Of a stretch of DNA of 64,000 nucleotides, positions 22,443 through 35,722 are shown in pieces. The translations under genes were made by a program, and so were the position numbers. The notes beneath the pieces were generated by a model. The model was not told the origin of the DNA. It made no database searches and saw nothing but the letters and a program-made list of their open reading frames with translations. Numbering within the stretch: the first letter of the stretch is position 1; each line of letters opens with the position of its first letter. Origin of the DNA: Apostichopus parvimensis (Eukaryota > Echinodermata > Holothuroidea > Aspidochirotida > Stichopodidae); contig KN887436.1 of NCBI GenBank assembly GCA_000934455.1, positions 9,601-73,600 of the forward strand, given 5' to 3'.

Positions 22443-25400
22443 TCTCTACCGGCTTCCGTCAGCTACGGCACTTGCTATTTTTAAGGCCCTCCTACCGATC
22501 GATCGACTGTGTGGATGGCAAAGGTTACAAACGATGAAATGAAAAACATTAAATTTCCAGAGTTATATATATACTTACAGTAACAATAGACCATTAAACA
22601 AAGAATATCAAAAGAATATCTTAAAAGAAGTAATATCAAACTGTCTATGGTGATGTCTGTGTATAAATTTGTGTGTATTTTAATATGTTTATGGGCATGG
22701 CTTATCACTGCATACAGTAAATTACAGATTGCAAAAGTTACTTAAATACTGAACAAGTGAACAGCAGACAATTTAGAGGAAAAAACACAACGAAAACATT
22801 GCACCTGTGATACAAAGGTCACTAAAAGAATCCCTATTTTCATGGTCTTGTCACATTTTATCATGTTTTCATCCAGTGACTTGCTGTACTAATGTACACA
22901 CTTGTGCATTGCGTACAAACAGTATACAGTAGTACTTATATTTTGTATTAAATGGAGTGTTGTACACGGCTTTATGACCTATATATATGTATACCACATG
23001 CCTGGCTGTGTTTCATGAATTATGCAAAAACATACAACAAATTTCAGACAATCAACAAGAAAAGAAAAAGAACTAGGCCCTTGGTCCAAAGTTCACTATT
23101 TTGATTTGAACCACATTGATTGTATCACATTTGTGATTATTTTTGGCTTGCTGTCAAGGGTGTAGGAACCGGGGGGCTGGGGGGCGCCAGCCCCAAGTGA
23201 AAAATATGGGGGGGGGGCGGAAGTATCATTCCGCCCCCCGCTTCGCAAGTCAGAAAACCCCTTTTTCATTTCTGCCCTTGGTGCTCAGAACATTTTGGCA
23301 GAAAAAAAATCTCATTTGGAGCACCAAATTGCATCTAAGGCCAGGTGAAAATGCAAAATTATTTACAAAATGGAGTGGGTGTTGAAGTGTGCTATATTGC
23401 ACCAAATTGCATCTGAGGCCACCTGGAAATCCAAAAAAATTCCAATGGGGAGGGGGACACCCCCTCCCCTTACCCTTCCCCTTACTTAATGATTCCATGC
23501 AACGCATGCTGTAGATTACACAAAAGGTACAGCATATATATATATGTCAGACATAGATCTATTAGGAAACTGGTCCCATGGACCAAAGTTCAATGGTCTT
23601 AATTTCACTTAGCTTGATTTCACCCATGGTTTTATAAGGGACAAAATTGTTAATATGAAAATGTCCAATTCCGCCCCCCTCCCGCCCTCCCCCCCCTCCT
23701 CCCCAAAATTTTCAGACAATTTGTTAGTTTATTTTCAAGGGTAAGAAAGTAATTAATTTCATTGAAATTTCTCAAGAGCTCTATGAACAATGTTTACATG
23801 TAACTGACACCTCTGAGTGAGTAACTAAATATGTTATCTTTAAATGCATTTGGTTAATTCCAGGTATAGCACACCACCAAACAAACACTACGTCACACGT
23901 CACATGAGCTCTTCCCAAACCCTACCAGCATTTTCTCTCTCTTCTGTTGCCATCCGCTCTTTGCGGTCTGCTAAAGTTGCAATTGTGTACACATTGCCGA
24001 TTAAACTACCAAGTGCAGACCAGATGTTTAAAACTATGCTTTTATACCTAGATATTTCCATTCATCTTCAGAGAGATCACTTCATATTTACTTTTGGGGA
24101 CAAGAGAGTGGGTGAGGGGGGGGGGAGGGTGAAGAGAGGTACCATGGGGATTGGGATTCAATTTTCAAATGGTACTGTCAATCTTTTCCATAATATGTAT
24201 GACCATGCATTATAATAACATACATGAAACTGAGCTGGAAAATCATATTTTTCAAGCCTCAATAAAAATCCATGGCACTGAATAAAGGAGATACAGTAAT
24301 GTTATATATGGCAAATGGCGAGTTAAACAGCAAAAAGGCAAATATGTGTGATTGTGCAGTACAGAAAAAAAAGGGGGGGGAGTACTTATTGGGCCAAATT
24401 TGTTCCATTTGCAGAGGCATTGAACACTGAAATTATTCATAATTTAGTTTATTTCAATAGAAGAGCCTTGCACAGTAACTAGTGACATCACATATGACCA
24501 ACACAGAATGGCCACCTTCGTTTTGTTTTTCAGTTTATTTATCACAACTGGGACTTGATATACATCTGACATTATTACAAATAATATGCCTCACAATGGT
24601 TTTGAACATAAATTTCCAAAAATTCTATCCAGTTTTAGAACACAAAAATTGAGTTACAGCAAACATGTATTTCTTGGTAAAATTGCAACTTCCCGACTGT
24701 GAAATAGGGTTTACTGTGTGTACATGAAACAGCAGACCTGTGCCATACATCTATTATGGTATGTGCAACTATTTCCTGTTACAACCAGAAGACCCTTCCA
24801 TTGACTGAACAAAACTTCCTGATTAGTCTATATGAATGGGTAACTCCAGGTGGCTTTCAATGTATGTATGTATGTATTTTAGATCCTCCTGCAAGCAGGA
24901 ACTCGCGAAGAAGCCATCATTGGCTTATCAACGCCGCAGGCTGACCGAAGTCAGTCTCTTAGATTCATATTTAACGTTGTGGGTTAATATGAACCATTTA
25001 AAATGGTGAACCTTGAAGATCAACAAAAGTGTTGAGACATTACAGTGTGGTCCCCAAACTAAGGGTAAGTGAGCCGCGAAAGAAATACAGTTGGACAGGA
25101 TATTTCCAGACATCAGAAAAATTTATCTACAGCATTCAGTCTGTCAACAGACGTCTCTTAAGTTATTTATAAACATAAATATTCAGTTTCATGGTCCATA
25201 GCTAATTTTCATGCATTCAGAAGATCGTTTCCCTAAGAGGGGGTGGGGATGGTGATTGGTCATGACTTGTGAACGATCCTGGGTTGTGGGTCTAAGAATT
25301 AGCAGACTGCTGCATTACAGTATATTATAGAGGGTATTACATAATTCAAGCACAATACAGCATATATTATTAGATGTACATAGATATTCAGTGTGGAATG

Positions 25401-27422
25401 TGGTGAGCCAAATTACTGTGTTCATGCCTCTCTAACTATGAGGTTGCTTCCCAAAATGGGTTGCCAGGCTTTGATGGGGGGTTCACAGTGATGAAATTTG
25501 GTTTGATCCACAGACACTGTAGAGTGACAGTGCAATGGTTGGGAGGGTTGTGTGTCAAGAAACACAAAGGTAAAATATCATTCATGCTCAGTAAACGATG
25601 TTTCCAGTAGAATCTGACAAAAAATGTCCTCTTCGTGACTAGGTAATTCTCCAGTTTTGACGAAGGTGTGTTTGCAGTTGTTAACTAATTTCGATCAATG
25701 TGTAATCAACTTGCAATCACATGCATAAATTAGAATGACCTATCACAACAAAGAACACATATATATTGGGTGATTTTAGGCCTTAGTCATACATAGAAAA
25801 TATAGAAAATAGTGGCTAGCCTTGGCCATAGGCCAAACTCAATACAGGCCTAAGTTAACTTAACCTAGTTTGTGCATTACAACGAGGATTATACTGGCTA
25901 ACGCCTTTTCATTGATACAAAATTACTTCCCCGAAGACAAACATTATATCGCCACCCTTACTTACCGATTGTCTTCGTAATATACCAATCAGTTCCAGAT
26001 GAAAGCTCGTTTGTTTCCTATATCGATACAATGTTTTTTAATGTAAAATTTGCAGTCAACTTACATACACATGGTTTTCTTGTTGTATGTGTAAGTTTTC
26101 GGCGTTATGTATTTGTTAGTTCCTCGAATAACTACGTCACTATTGAGCCATTCCATTATTGTATTTTGAGAGGGGAAAAATATAGTATTACAATTATTTT
26201 GTCCTATTGCTTTCTATATCAGTAATTTTGATACTGAAATTTTCATTGTTAATAAATTTAATAATATTTTAAATGTTCTAAGTTACTAATTGTTACGTTT
26301 TATGAATAATATAAATATATATTATCAAACTATTTCCTATATTTTTACTTCCCGTTTTGGAGGCTTGGTCGAGGACGGTAATGGGCGTATGTCTAGCGCA
26401 GAGCCGTAAATATACGACTCTGGTCTAGCGCTGAGCTGCATGGTTTGTTTACTATAAGTGACCTACAGATGACTTTCACATACTCTTCACTGCATAACCA
26501 TAATGCAACAAAACTACTCACGGATTTTCAACTTGAATGTCACCTTGGCACTCGGGTTATGTGTTACGTTTACAAGTCCGAGTAATACTCAGCCGGAAAC
26601 TGTTCATATCAAGAATAAATTCTCTTCCTATGACCTTAATGAATAGTCAGTTACTAAACGTGATAGTCAGCTTCCGCAGAATTTTTAGTGAAACAACACT
26701 CAGTGATTTTCTTCATAGAGTAAAATTTCAATGCGACCTCGATCTTTTCACATATGCTAATGACGGTACCAAACATTCTCGGGACGATTGATGGGAGGGT
26801 GAGGACTAATTTGTGAAGAAACCTAGTTTTAAATCAGCCTCCGGGACCCCGACAGAGTGGTGCGGTGGTGAGTGGAAGGGAACTTACTTTCGAAGCCGCC
26901 GAGAAGGAAAATTGACTACGTAGTGTTAATTAACGGATAATAAATTAATACGGGGGTATAAACAAATACAAAGGTAGTATAGAAAATGATCAAAGAGGTT
27001 GAACGCTGGGGCAGGTGACAGCTATAGGTCGGTAGTCAGGCCGTGCCACTATCCCTCTTCCCGTGCTGCAGACTGCTGTGTCCCCCCCCCCCCCCATTTC
27101 TGTTTCACTATCAACTTCACACCGTCGTTACATGACACGAATATTGCACCATCATTTCAAACTTCCTGGCTACGAGTATGACTGGGGTTAACAACCAGGA
27201 TTAGTAAACTATTAATGGCTCTTTATGATGTCACAATTAAAGCTTGTTCAAGTGGTGAGCAAAACCAATACGAGCTTGAGCTAACTTTGTTGTTTTACTA
27301 TGTTAGTAGTAGTAGTATGAATGGTTGGGTTTAAGTGCTGCTCTGTATAGTATTGAAGTCAGCTAATTATATACCAATTTAGTAGAGTCAGATATATCAG
27401 TATATACAGTGACGGATGTATG
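22443..27422. other. Intergenic 5' flank of CPT1
   Basis: Holds the short CPT1 5' UTR, a truncated hAT-like element (23,155-23,480) and poly-G/poly-C tracts. I see no coding exon. On the minus strand a GTAAGT preceded by GGCTTCGAAA near 26,890 could be the donor of a non-coding CPT1 leader exon; this is only a guess from a CpG-richer patch. Confidence 0.5.
23155..23480 (+). mobile_element. Truncated hAT-like non-autonomous element
   Basis: Begins CAAGGGTGTAGGAACC and shares almost its whole length with the complete copy at 59,988-60,335, including GGCGCCAGCCCC, TCCGCCCC, GCACCAAATTGCATCT (twice) and AAATGGAGTGGGTG. The right terminal repeat and a target duplication are not found, so it is a fragment. 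About 38 bp around 23,270-23,307 differ from the other copy. Confidence 0.8.
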
Positions 27423-27430
27423 CTTTTCAA

Positions 27431-28439
27431 CAGGGGCGTCGTGCGAAAATAAATTTTGGGGGGAGGCCGTGGGCAGGTGATGACTATCTAAGCGGAGCGC
27501 CACCACGGGTTGGCGCGTAGCGTACAAGAAAATTTTTCGTCTGGCAGACCCCTCAGATTGCAGGAAACGGCACTTCCCGTGCCTTATGGCAGTAAGCAAC
27601 ACCCCTAAAATTGATCAAAATTTCCGGCAATTTTTTATTTTAGGAAATATTCTCGAAGGAAGTGATCGCCATTTATTCCTCAGTTTACCAATTCCTGGTC
27701 TCCCAGAAGCGCCCAAAATTTAAGAATTCGAAACATTTTTGTGCTGGCTGATCCATGATCGCCGCCCATGCCCGTGAGAAGTGGTGACTGGGTGAAGAAA
27801 AAGCTATGCCGTTTGAAAACATGGGCAGAAAAAGCGAAAGTAGCGAAACCTAAGGTAAAACGTGCGATAATGAAGTGATTATTTTCCAGGTTAATTGTGA
27901 CTGTATTTGAAATGATTATTATTATTCATTTTTTTCGAAACTACCTATTAGATCATGAGGAAAATTTATCCTTTTAGCGAACTGATTGCAAGAAGTTCAC
28001 ATGGAGTCCCATAATCTCTGTTCACTACATTTATCTTAACTTTCCGAACTTTGTTACAGGCTTAGAAAACAATTAAAAAATTTGCCATTTTTTCATGGAA
28101 AATTGACTGACTTTGGCAAAGGTAACGGGTTGCACTCACTCTGGGACTACGTATATATAATATTGTTCAACGATGGCAGCGTTGATGGCACATTTGGTTC
28201 ATTAGTTATCAACCAGTAATTATTTAACTGTTTCGATTGACTGAATATCAACAATTAACAACCATTGACCAAGCAGTCAACAGAAGCTCCATTTCTCGTA
28301 GGCCCTACAAGAAATTCAGTTGCTGACACTGTTCGAAAACACTTTTTTTTTTAAATGATGACAAAATTTTTTGACACCTTTGACAAAATTTGGGGGGGGG
28401 GCCTGTGCCCCCCGGGCCCCAATGGGCACGACGCCACTG
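27431..28439. mobile_element. hAT-type non-autonomous transposon with 8-bp target duplication
   Basis: Terminal inverted repeats CAGGGGCGTCGTGC (left) and, reading inward from the right, CAGTGGCGTCGTGCCC. Identical 8-bp direct repeats CTTTTCAA flank it at 27,423-27,430 and 28,440-28,447. CAGNGGCG termini and 8-bp duplications are diagnostic of the hAT superfamily. About 1.0 kb, with no transposase frame. The part at about 27,483-27,590 is shared with the element at 63,651. Confidence 0.93.
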
Positions 28440-30500
28440 CTTTTCAATACCCAGAGCATGGGCGTAGATAGACTTCTGTATTTAGGGCCTCGATGTTCTA
28501 CCAGGGGTTAGGCATGACCTATTTCTATTAAAAAAAAAATTAAAATCTGACAATTATTTTTCTTGGGGAGGGGGTGTGGAGGAAGCTGACAGGTATTTGG
28601 GTCCTAGCCCACACCCTGGCTACGCCACCGTGACTGTATTAGCGTCTACGCAGAGTTTTTTTTTTATCATGGGAAGTACCACACAGTTTATTCGGACTGG
28701 TTTTGTCATATTAAAGTGGATGAAATTTAGCTTCCGAGGCTTTCCTGCAGGTGTCCGATGGGGCCGGTGCCCTCCGAACACAATGGGCTTCCACTACAAA
28801 GTGATGTTAGAAACGTTATGAAACAATTTTCGTTTACTAAATTGTAAATATTTAGAGGGCTCGACGTTTCGGCCTATAGCAGGGCGGCTTCTTCCGACAA
28901 ATAACGAAAACAGTTTGCTTTTGAAGACGAATCGTCAGGCAATAGATGAGCAATTTGTTCACTATTTCTCTCTCTTGAATTTAAGATAGAATTTTGATAA
29001 CATTCATGTTAGTACTATACGTACGGTGACCGTATCTGGCATCCGTGGTGAAAGCAAATATATACTACTAATTAAAAATGCTACTAATTAAGGTAATCTT
29101 GATTACTAATAATAACAACAACAATAATAATAATCATGATAATAATAATCAGGCGGTGATTAATTCGATACTGCTATATAAAGCAAAACAAAAAACAAAA
29201 TTTCCACGTTATCGTCCTTTAAACCTTTGTATATACCCTTTGTTGTGTTTCAATCACCGATTAGATGCCCCGTACACATTTGGAATTATCAGGGCATATG
29301 CTACCCACAAAAATGTGTTGGATTTATATGATACTATCATTGCAATTACATCCGCCATTCATCGTTCCGATACAATGAATGTATAACCCTCTTAAATTTC
29401 TACTTTTGTTGATTAAATTTGTATAATAGTTTGGAGCAGGGAGTTGTCATAGCAACTCCCTGTTTGGAGAATGCCACCACATTATGAATGGAGATCTAAT
29501 TAGCGGTTATATGTTCTAGCTTCCTTTCACTGAACATCAGTAAACGAGTAGTAGGACCATACGTCTGTTCTGTCAGGCATACGGCCGTAGCCGGGCAGTA
29601 GTACTACAGGTATAACGTCTTTAATTAATCTATGGTGGCATACGCCATATGGAGTCTATAGTCAGTCCGCCCGAGTGTTCAGGAAAAGTGCCGAAAAACA
29701 TCAGGAGAACATCTGTTTTGATACGTTATGAACTTCTTTTTGAGGCTTGAATGTCAGAGTGCACAAATGGAGGTAAATGTGGTGCAAAACTTAGTAGGTC
29801 AATTGAGGCAATTTAGGCCAATTTAAGCCAGGAGCAGAATACGAAACATGTTTACTACTAAATAAAGAGGTTTGTTTACAAGTGACGAAACCTTCAGGCT
29901 CCCACAGCGAAACAATCTTCGTAGTCACAATACGGAAATTTGAAAGTGCCATGAGTGACCAACGTGTTAGCTATCCAGCTATTCAGAACTTCTACAAGGA
30001 CTTAGATCACTGGTAGAGGTCAGTGACTTAGATACGATTTCATGTGTTAGTCAATGGGGGCAATAATATGGCTATGGTACCCTATGAGGAGTACGGATAA
30101 AATAGGTGGCGCTCATCCGAAACCATACAATGCGCCGAAATTAACCTTGAATCAAAGAATATTCTTTATAAATAAAGTGTGGTATGTTCTAGAAATAACC
30201 ATTTAAACAGCTGCTCTTAATCAATGAAAGTGAATGGTCTGTAAAGTCTATTACAATGATTTTGACCATACTAATTTTGAAAAGTTATCCGTAACCATAG
30301 TTACATGGGATGGGGTACCGTTGAAAGGTCTTCTCCTGATATAAGACATCCAGCAGAAAATAAAATGTAACTACAAATGTCCATGTGTATAATATATTGC
30401 CTCAGTACATGACCGTACGAAATATTATAGTAAAACGTATTACGAATTCAGCTCCACACTGTATGACTTTCAACAAGAGAGTATACAATGAACAGTAAAC
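28440..30500. other. Intergenic stretch, no gene seen
   Basis: Contains a possible decayed hAT-like piece (28,457-28,630, GGGCGTAG to CTACGCC ends, no target duplication), an AAT/AAC microsatellite (29,104-29,150) and a 10-bp-stem hairpin (29,437-29,462). No exon with plausible splice sites was recognised. Confidence 0.6.
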
Positions 30501-31574
30501 TTAAAAGAATAGTGCAGGTCAAAACTTCCTTTTTAGAGAGGAACACAATCTAAGCATTGTAATTTGTAGTGAAATTTGCATTTAATTCTTGTGCATAGGC
30601 GTAGGAGCCTAATTTGATTTGGGGGGAGGGGGCTGTAACGACTTGCCCGAAAAATATAACCGAAATTTGTGCATACCATATAGGCATTCATCGGTTATAA
30701 CATCACATGCAAATAACTGATAAATGCCTATATGATATGCACATTAAGATGTTGAACGCGCGCGTAGCGCGAGAAAAATTAGGTTATATTTTCCGTGTTA
30801 TTACCTTTCCATATTGGTTATAATTGTTGGGGAAGTCGTTAAAATAATAACAATAATAATAATATCATTTTAACCATTGAAAAACACATTGTAAATTATT
30901 CTTCTTTCAGTAGATGCCCGAAAACTTCTGAGCATATTGCCCGAATTTTCACCCCAAAAAATTGAAAAACACACTGCAAATTTTTCTTCTTTCAGTAGGT
31001 GCCCGAAATATTCTCAGCATATTGCCCGAATTTTCACCAAAAATTTGGGTTGGGGGCTGCAGCCCCAGCCCCCCCCCCCGCCTCCTACGCCTATGTTCCT
31101 GTGTACCGTTTTTGAGATACTGACAGTTGAAGTTGCCACCTTTCGTACCATGAGTGAACTTGGAGCAAACAGGTGTGACGTCATAGTTACACACTGACAA
31201 ATAATCTTTTCTGTTTCTTTATTTTTCAGTCTATTGAATTGACCTTGGATTGGATTATTAGTTTGTCTAAAGGAGATGTGAAGTTAATAAAATACCAATA
31301 CCTATGGTACATTCACATTATGGATGCATCCAATTGTGGAGTATAAAATTAGAGGTACATCTGAAAGGAAAACAAAACATTACTTATCAGTGTGCAACTA
31401 TGACGTCACACCTGTTTGCTCCAAGTTCACTTTTGGTACTAAACGCGTCAACTTCAAATGTCATTATCTCAAAAACATGTAAATAGGAATTTAATGCAAA
31501 TTTCACCAGAATGCTTAGATTTTGTTCCTCTTTAACTTAGCAAAACCAAATTTTGATCTGGACTATTCTTTTAA
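30501..31574. mobile_element. TTAA-flanked inverted-repeat element with a nested hAT insertion
   Basis: TTAA at 30,501-30,504 and 31,571-31,574 bracket termini AAGAATAGTGCAGGTCAAAA and (inward from the right) AAGAATAGTCCAGATCAAAA. The arms are about 190 bp. The left arm is split by the hAT element at 30,594-31,095 and resumes to about 31,195; the right arm is about 31,383-31,570. Shared arm blocks include GAGGAACA, AATCTAAGCATT, GAAATTTGCATT and CTTGGAGCAAACAGGTGTGA. TTAA duplication fits the piggyBac or Kolobok superfamilies. No transposase is visible. Confidence 0.88.
30594..31095. mobile_element. hAT-like MITE nested in the TTAA element
   Basis: Ends CATAGGCGTAGGAGCC and (inverted from the right) CATAGGCGTAGGAGGC. 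Flanks TTCTTGTG (30,586-30,593) and TTCCTGTG (31,096-31,103) are an 8-bp target duplication with one mismatch. 502 bp, containing a direct duplication of about 80 bp (30,883-30,953 and 30,965-31,040, GCCCGAA and TTCTTCTTTCAGTAG blocks). Ends and duplication length fit hAT. Confidence 0.88.
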
Positions 31575-33037
31575 AGCCCGGCGCACACTGTACGACTCAT
31601 CCCGACCAGTTTCTTCTATAGGGTCCTTGATGGGGACTTAAGTGTCCCTCCTGATCCTTTTTTCTACTAAACTAATCTAGTCTCAATTCAGACCGTCGTT
31701 ACGTGGAAAATACTACGTCGTTAAGACTGATAGTGCTACGTACGACCATGGAGTTATCTGTTTATAGCTCCATGGTACGACTGACCTACTGATCAGTGCA
31801 CACAACGACTGTTCGTTATTAACGACCGCCCCCCCCCCCCTGAGCATAATTTGTTTGTATGTTTTCATGATATCGCTAGTAATTTCAAGCTTTGTTCAAG
31901 CTGTACAGTTTAGTTGTGAACCGCAGCAAACAGATCGCCACTCGAGATAAACGATACATCTTCAATTTTAGCGATTGAAGCCTTTTTACGAGACTTAAAA
32001 CTGTTAAAACCAAATCATGGTTTTAAACCCATGCACTCACACCACCCGTCTATCTACTATTTCCCACGTAATGACAGTTATGTAGTGTTTAGCTATAATA
32101 ATACAGGTATATCTCTCTATATAATATAAAGATACATAACTACAAATATTCTCTGTTACGAAATACATTGGTAAATATCATTTCGAGACTTTCAGCAAGT
32201 ACTTCCAAAAATATTCATATTGTGTGGACAATGAAAACACTCTTGAAATTGATAAACATATCAAGCTTATGAAAAACAACTGAATATATAAATGACCGTA
32301 TATGCATAATTTCGTTTGTATTTACAAATAAAAAACATCTTCAATAAAATGTAAGTAAAGAAATGTTTAAAATACAAGATAATTTACTTCCCCCATGCAT
32401 AAATCTCTTTTCCAACTTTTCGAGTGGTATATTCTACCAAACACAGGATAGCTGATGACATCTTATCGAGTTTGTGCTAAACAGAAGAGAGGCGGCAAGT
32501 TTAGAATACTGAATTTCTCGCTAGAAGTAATATCCACATCACACCAAAGAATTTCTAAAATGATTAATTTCAATATCAATCCTCGTTATTTTCATACAAT
32601 CTGTACTTTGGTTTATGCTCCTAAACAATCAGGAAAAAAAATGCATTGAAGATTTCTAAAAATATGAGTTAAAAAAAAACTGCATTAGGTTTTCTTTGGC
32701 ATTTTACCCGACAATGGTTATTCCTTCGAGCGGATGTGTACTGTTATTATCGTATGCCATCTGTAGTGGAAGAAGTATGGGGCGCCATAGCAGGAACAAA
32801 TTCAATAGCTTTATAATTATGAGACTTATGATATGTAAAGCAACTTGGCAGCATAATCGCTAACCGCAGCATCAAGTATAAAAATGAACAAAAGGGAATG
32901 TATGAAGACCAATTTTATTGGTATTTAACATAAAACTTGATCTAACGGTATAAAGAAAATAATTGACGTCTTCAAGAGGGCTTTTCTGGACCAAACTGCA
33001 GTTCTTTAGCAAAGTCTCTTTTCTCTGATTAAGTCGT
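31575..33037. other. Intergenic stretch and transporter 3' UTR
   Basis: Includes a second copy of the dispersed repeat of 4,059-4,116 (31,622-31,675, opposite strand), a CCATGGAG/CTCCATGG inverted pair (31,746-31,777), and the 3' UTR of the transporter from about 32,900. Otherwise AT-rich with no recognisable exon. Confidence 0.55.
32914..32919 (-). promoter_or_regulatory. Candidate polyadenylation signal of the transporter gene
   Basis: AATAAA on the minus strand about 120 nt past the transporter stop codon, the first canonical signal downstream. Confidence 0.5.
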
Positions 33038-33197
33038 TCACCCGTGGGCAGCAGTTGCATTCACGTAACACGGTACAGTAAACTGTGCATCTCCTGTAGC
33101 TATTGCATTAATAGCGGAGTAAGATGATGATATGCCACCAACGATACCCACTAATATGATCTCATAATGTAGAATCCGCTGGTAGAGAGGCAAGGGT
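33038..33197 (-). CDS. Transporter exon 8 (residues 392-444 and stop)
   Basis: Encodes PLPLYQRILHYEIILVGIVG, GISSSYSAINAIATGDAQFT and VPCYVNATAAHG before TGA: the last helix and a short tail containing an NAT sequon. TTTTTTCAG acceptor. Confidence 0.92.
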
Positions 33198-35691
33198 CTG
33201 AAAAAAGATCAAATGAGCAAAAAGTATAGAGATGAATGGTTAAATGATCAAACTGACACCCGCCCCCCCGCCCCCCCCCCCTCGTGCACCCCACCCCATT
33301 ATCCTCTCGTGTATGATCATCCTGCAATAAAATGAATTTTATATTTTCTCTCCCCGCCTTTTACAAACACAGACTGTTGGTATTGAGACTAGCGGCCTTG
33401 GTAAATAGCAAAGAAAGAAAATATAATTAAAATAGCTACTACCTCGACCACGACGTCCTCGCCCAGTTTACACCCCTTCCACCCACTCTACACCCATTTC
33501 AAATGCCTTGTCAGTGAAAGATGGCTACGTTTTCTGTCACTTTCCAATAACTTGGTTTAAATATGTTTAAATCTATTTAGTTGAGAATGTCCTATTCAAG
33601 CATTAACAACAACAAATTAAAAAGACTTTATAAATAACGTGTCATTTTAAACTAACAAACCCATGGAAACTGACTAAGAAAAACTAAACAAAATATCAAA
33701 ATGAGTGTAATTTCAGTAAAATGCTGCTCGTCATATTTTCTTTTGAAATATGAAAAGAAAACCCAAGGAAAACTAAAGGGTTTTTTCACTTACTTGATTT
33801 AACTATATGACATCACACATTTGATGGCAGCCCCAGACATCGACTTTTATTAAACTAGAATATCTTCCAAACGGTGAGAGAGCTTTCTTCTAGATATTTA
33901 GGCGAGTTGTTCATCACAAAATATAAATTAAACTAAAGATGGCGATTGGGTTCGATTCTCTTTAAAGACAAATAAAAAAGAGAGTGTGATCTCAAAAGAA
34001 AACCACTGAACTTACATTCTGGAATAAGTTTGATTCGGACAGCTGGTGGAGCAAAGTTTCAAATAAAACATAGATGGAAATACAAATGTCAGGAGAGTCA
34101 CTGTTGATCCACCAACAAGAGACAAAATGGCGCCGAACTGTGGTATCGTCTCCGCCACAAATAGGATTAGTCCCATTATAACCGTCCGATTTATGACTCG
34201 CTTCCAATTAAACGCTGCAGGTGAAAGTACAAGAAACCACTGAAGTAATTGCCGGGAAGGGAGGGAAGAGGAAGGGGAAGGGGGAAGGGAAGGGGCTTGC
34301 TTACATGGATATAGGCCTATGTGGGAAAAGGAGAGAACACGGAAGGAATCATTTTATCTACCCCAGCGCCCCCCCCCCACCCCTCTTTCTCTCTCAGCAT
34401 CTCTTGCACTTCCCATAGATAATCAAGCACTCTCCCTTTAGGAATAATGGATCGGTCCCATGTATGAACTGATCAACATACTGTATAAGAAAAGAGCAGT
34501 GACCAGAAATCGAATACAAATTTTGAAAAATTCGATTACCTTTATCAATTCCTAAGAAATCTTCGACTTCTTGGCTGAGGGGGTTAATAACTATTATAAA
34601 GCCCATGATAAGATGCACAGTAATCAGACACGTAGCTGTGGTGGTCAACCAAGACGGCGACAGTACACCTAAAATATTGTCTTCGTTTTTGTCTCCATAG
34701 ACGAAATAAGCAGCCGTAGATACCGGTAAATACATGCAAACTATTCCTGAAATAATAATGAAAAAAGAAGAAGAAAACAATGGAAAGTATAAATTAATTT
34801 GACTACTTTAATCTAGATGTCTGGTTCGGAATTATGTAACAGCACTACACAATTTTATAGGGGACGCTGTAGCCTGTATGTCAATTCTAGGATGCACTCC
34901 AATGAAAAACAAAACATAAAGTGATGATGGTGGAATATATCTTGTACAAATGTCATCCTCTGTATATATAAATTGCCCCCTCTATATCCACATGTGTTCT
35001 CATTGTCTTCCTCCATTGCGGTAGCATATTCACATCGAGTCTATAACCGCGCTAGCCCTCCTCCAGGAAATAGTGTCGAACAGCATCCGGGGAAGTGTCG
35101 AAAAGCATCCGGGGAACATCTTCTATCGATTTCATCGAAAAAGGATTTTTTTTTGTGTGGCTGCGATGTCAGCGTTACACACATCGAACACATGTTTTGC
35201 GAAAAGTGTGACAAATGAGGCAAGTTTAGACCACTGTATATAGGCCCTCCAAGATCGGCAAACGAAAATTGTCATTTATGAGGCTATTAAAAGTCACAGA
35301 AACTTTGGGCTCCCATATATAGCAAAACGTCTACACAGAGGGTCATCATATGGATACTTGATGGTGCCATGAATGGCCAACTTGTCAGCTATCCATTGAA
35401 GGGTGTAGGGTTTACCTAGTGAGAACTTCTACAAGAAATTACAGACCACTTTGGCGATAAAGTGTGTTAGTCAGTGGTGCTGTTATATATGTTACCTTGT
35501 TTTACCATTCCAAACTAACGGACATTGGGGTGGGGTGTGAAGCAGATGGCAACACCTCTCTACCCCTACGCTCAAGACATGTGACGTATTTAGAGTGTAA
35601 AGACAATTCGACAGCATTTGTGTCGTTGTCTATCAAATTTTCGTTCCGCTATGTTACGGAGGAGGGCATTAAAGGGGATTTTCGGAAAGAG

Positions 35692-35722
<31 letters not shown>

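Noticed and set aside
23143-23507. Open frames on both strands at 23.1-23.5 kb, with a near-identical peptide at 60.06-60.31 kb
   Set aside because: Both lie inside the same hAT-type MITE family. Shared peptide sequence reflects shared non-coding repeat.
24883-24990. Repeat-like stretch starting GATCCTCCTGCAAGCAGGAA
   Set aside because: It looks like a piece of a dispersed element, but there is no second copy or end in this window to support a call.
28457-28630. Possible short hAT-like element with GGGCGTAG and CTACGCC ends
   Set aside because: Flanking 8-mers (ACCCAGAG, TGACTGTA) do not match and the terminal repeat is very short.
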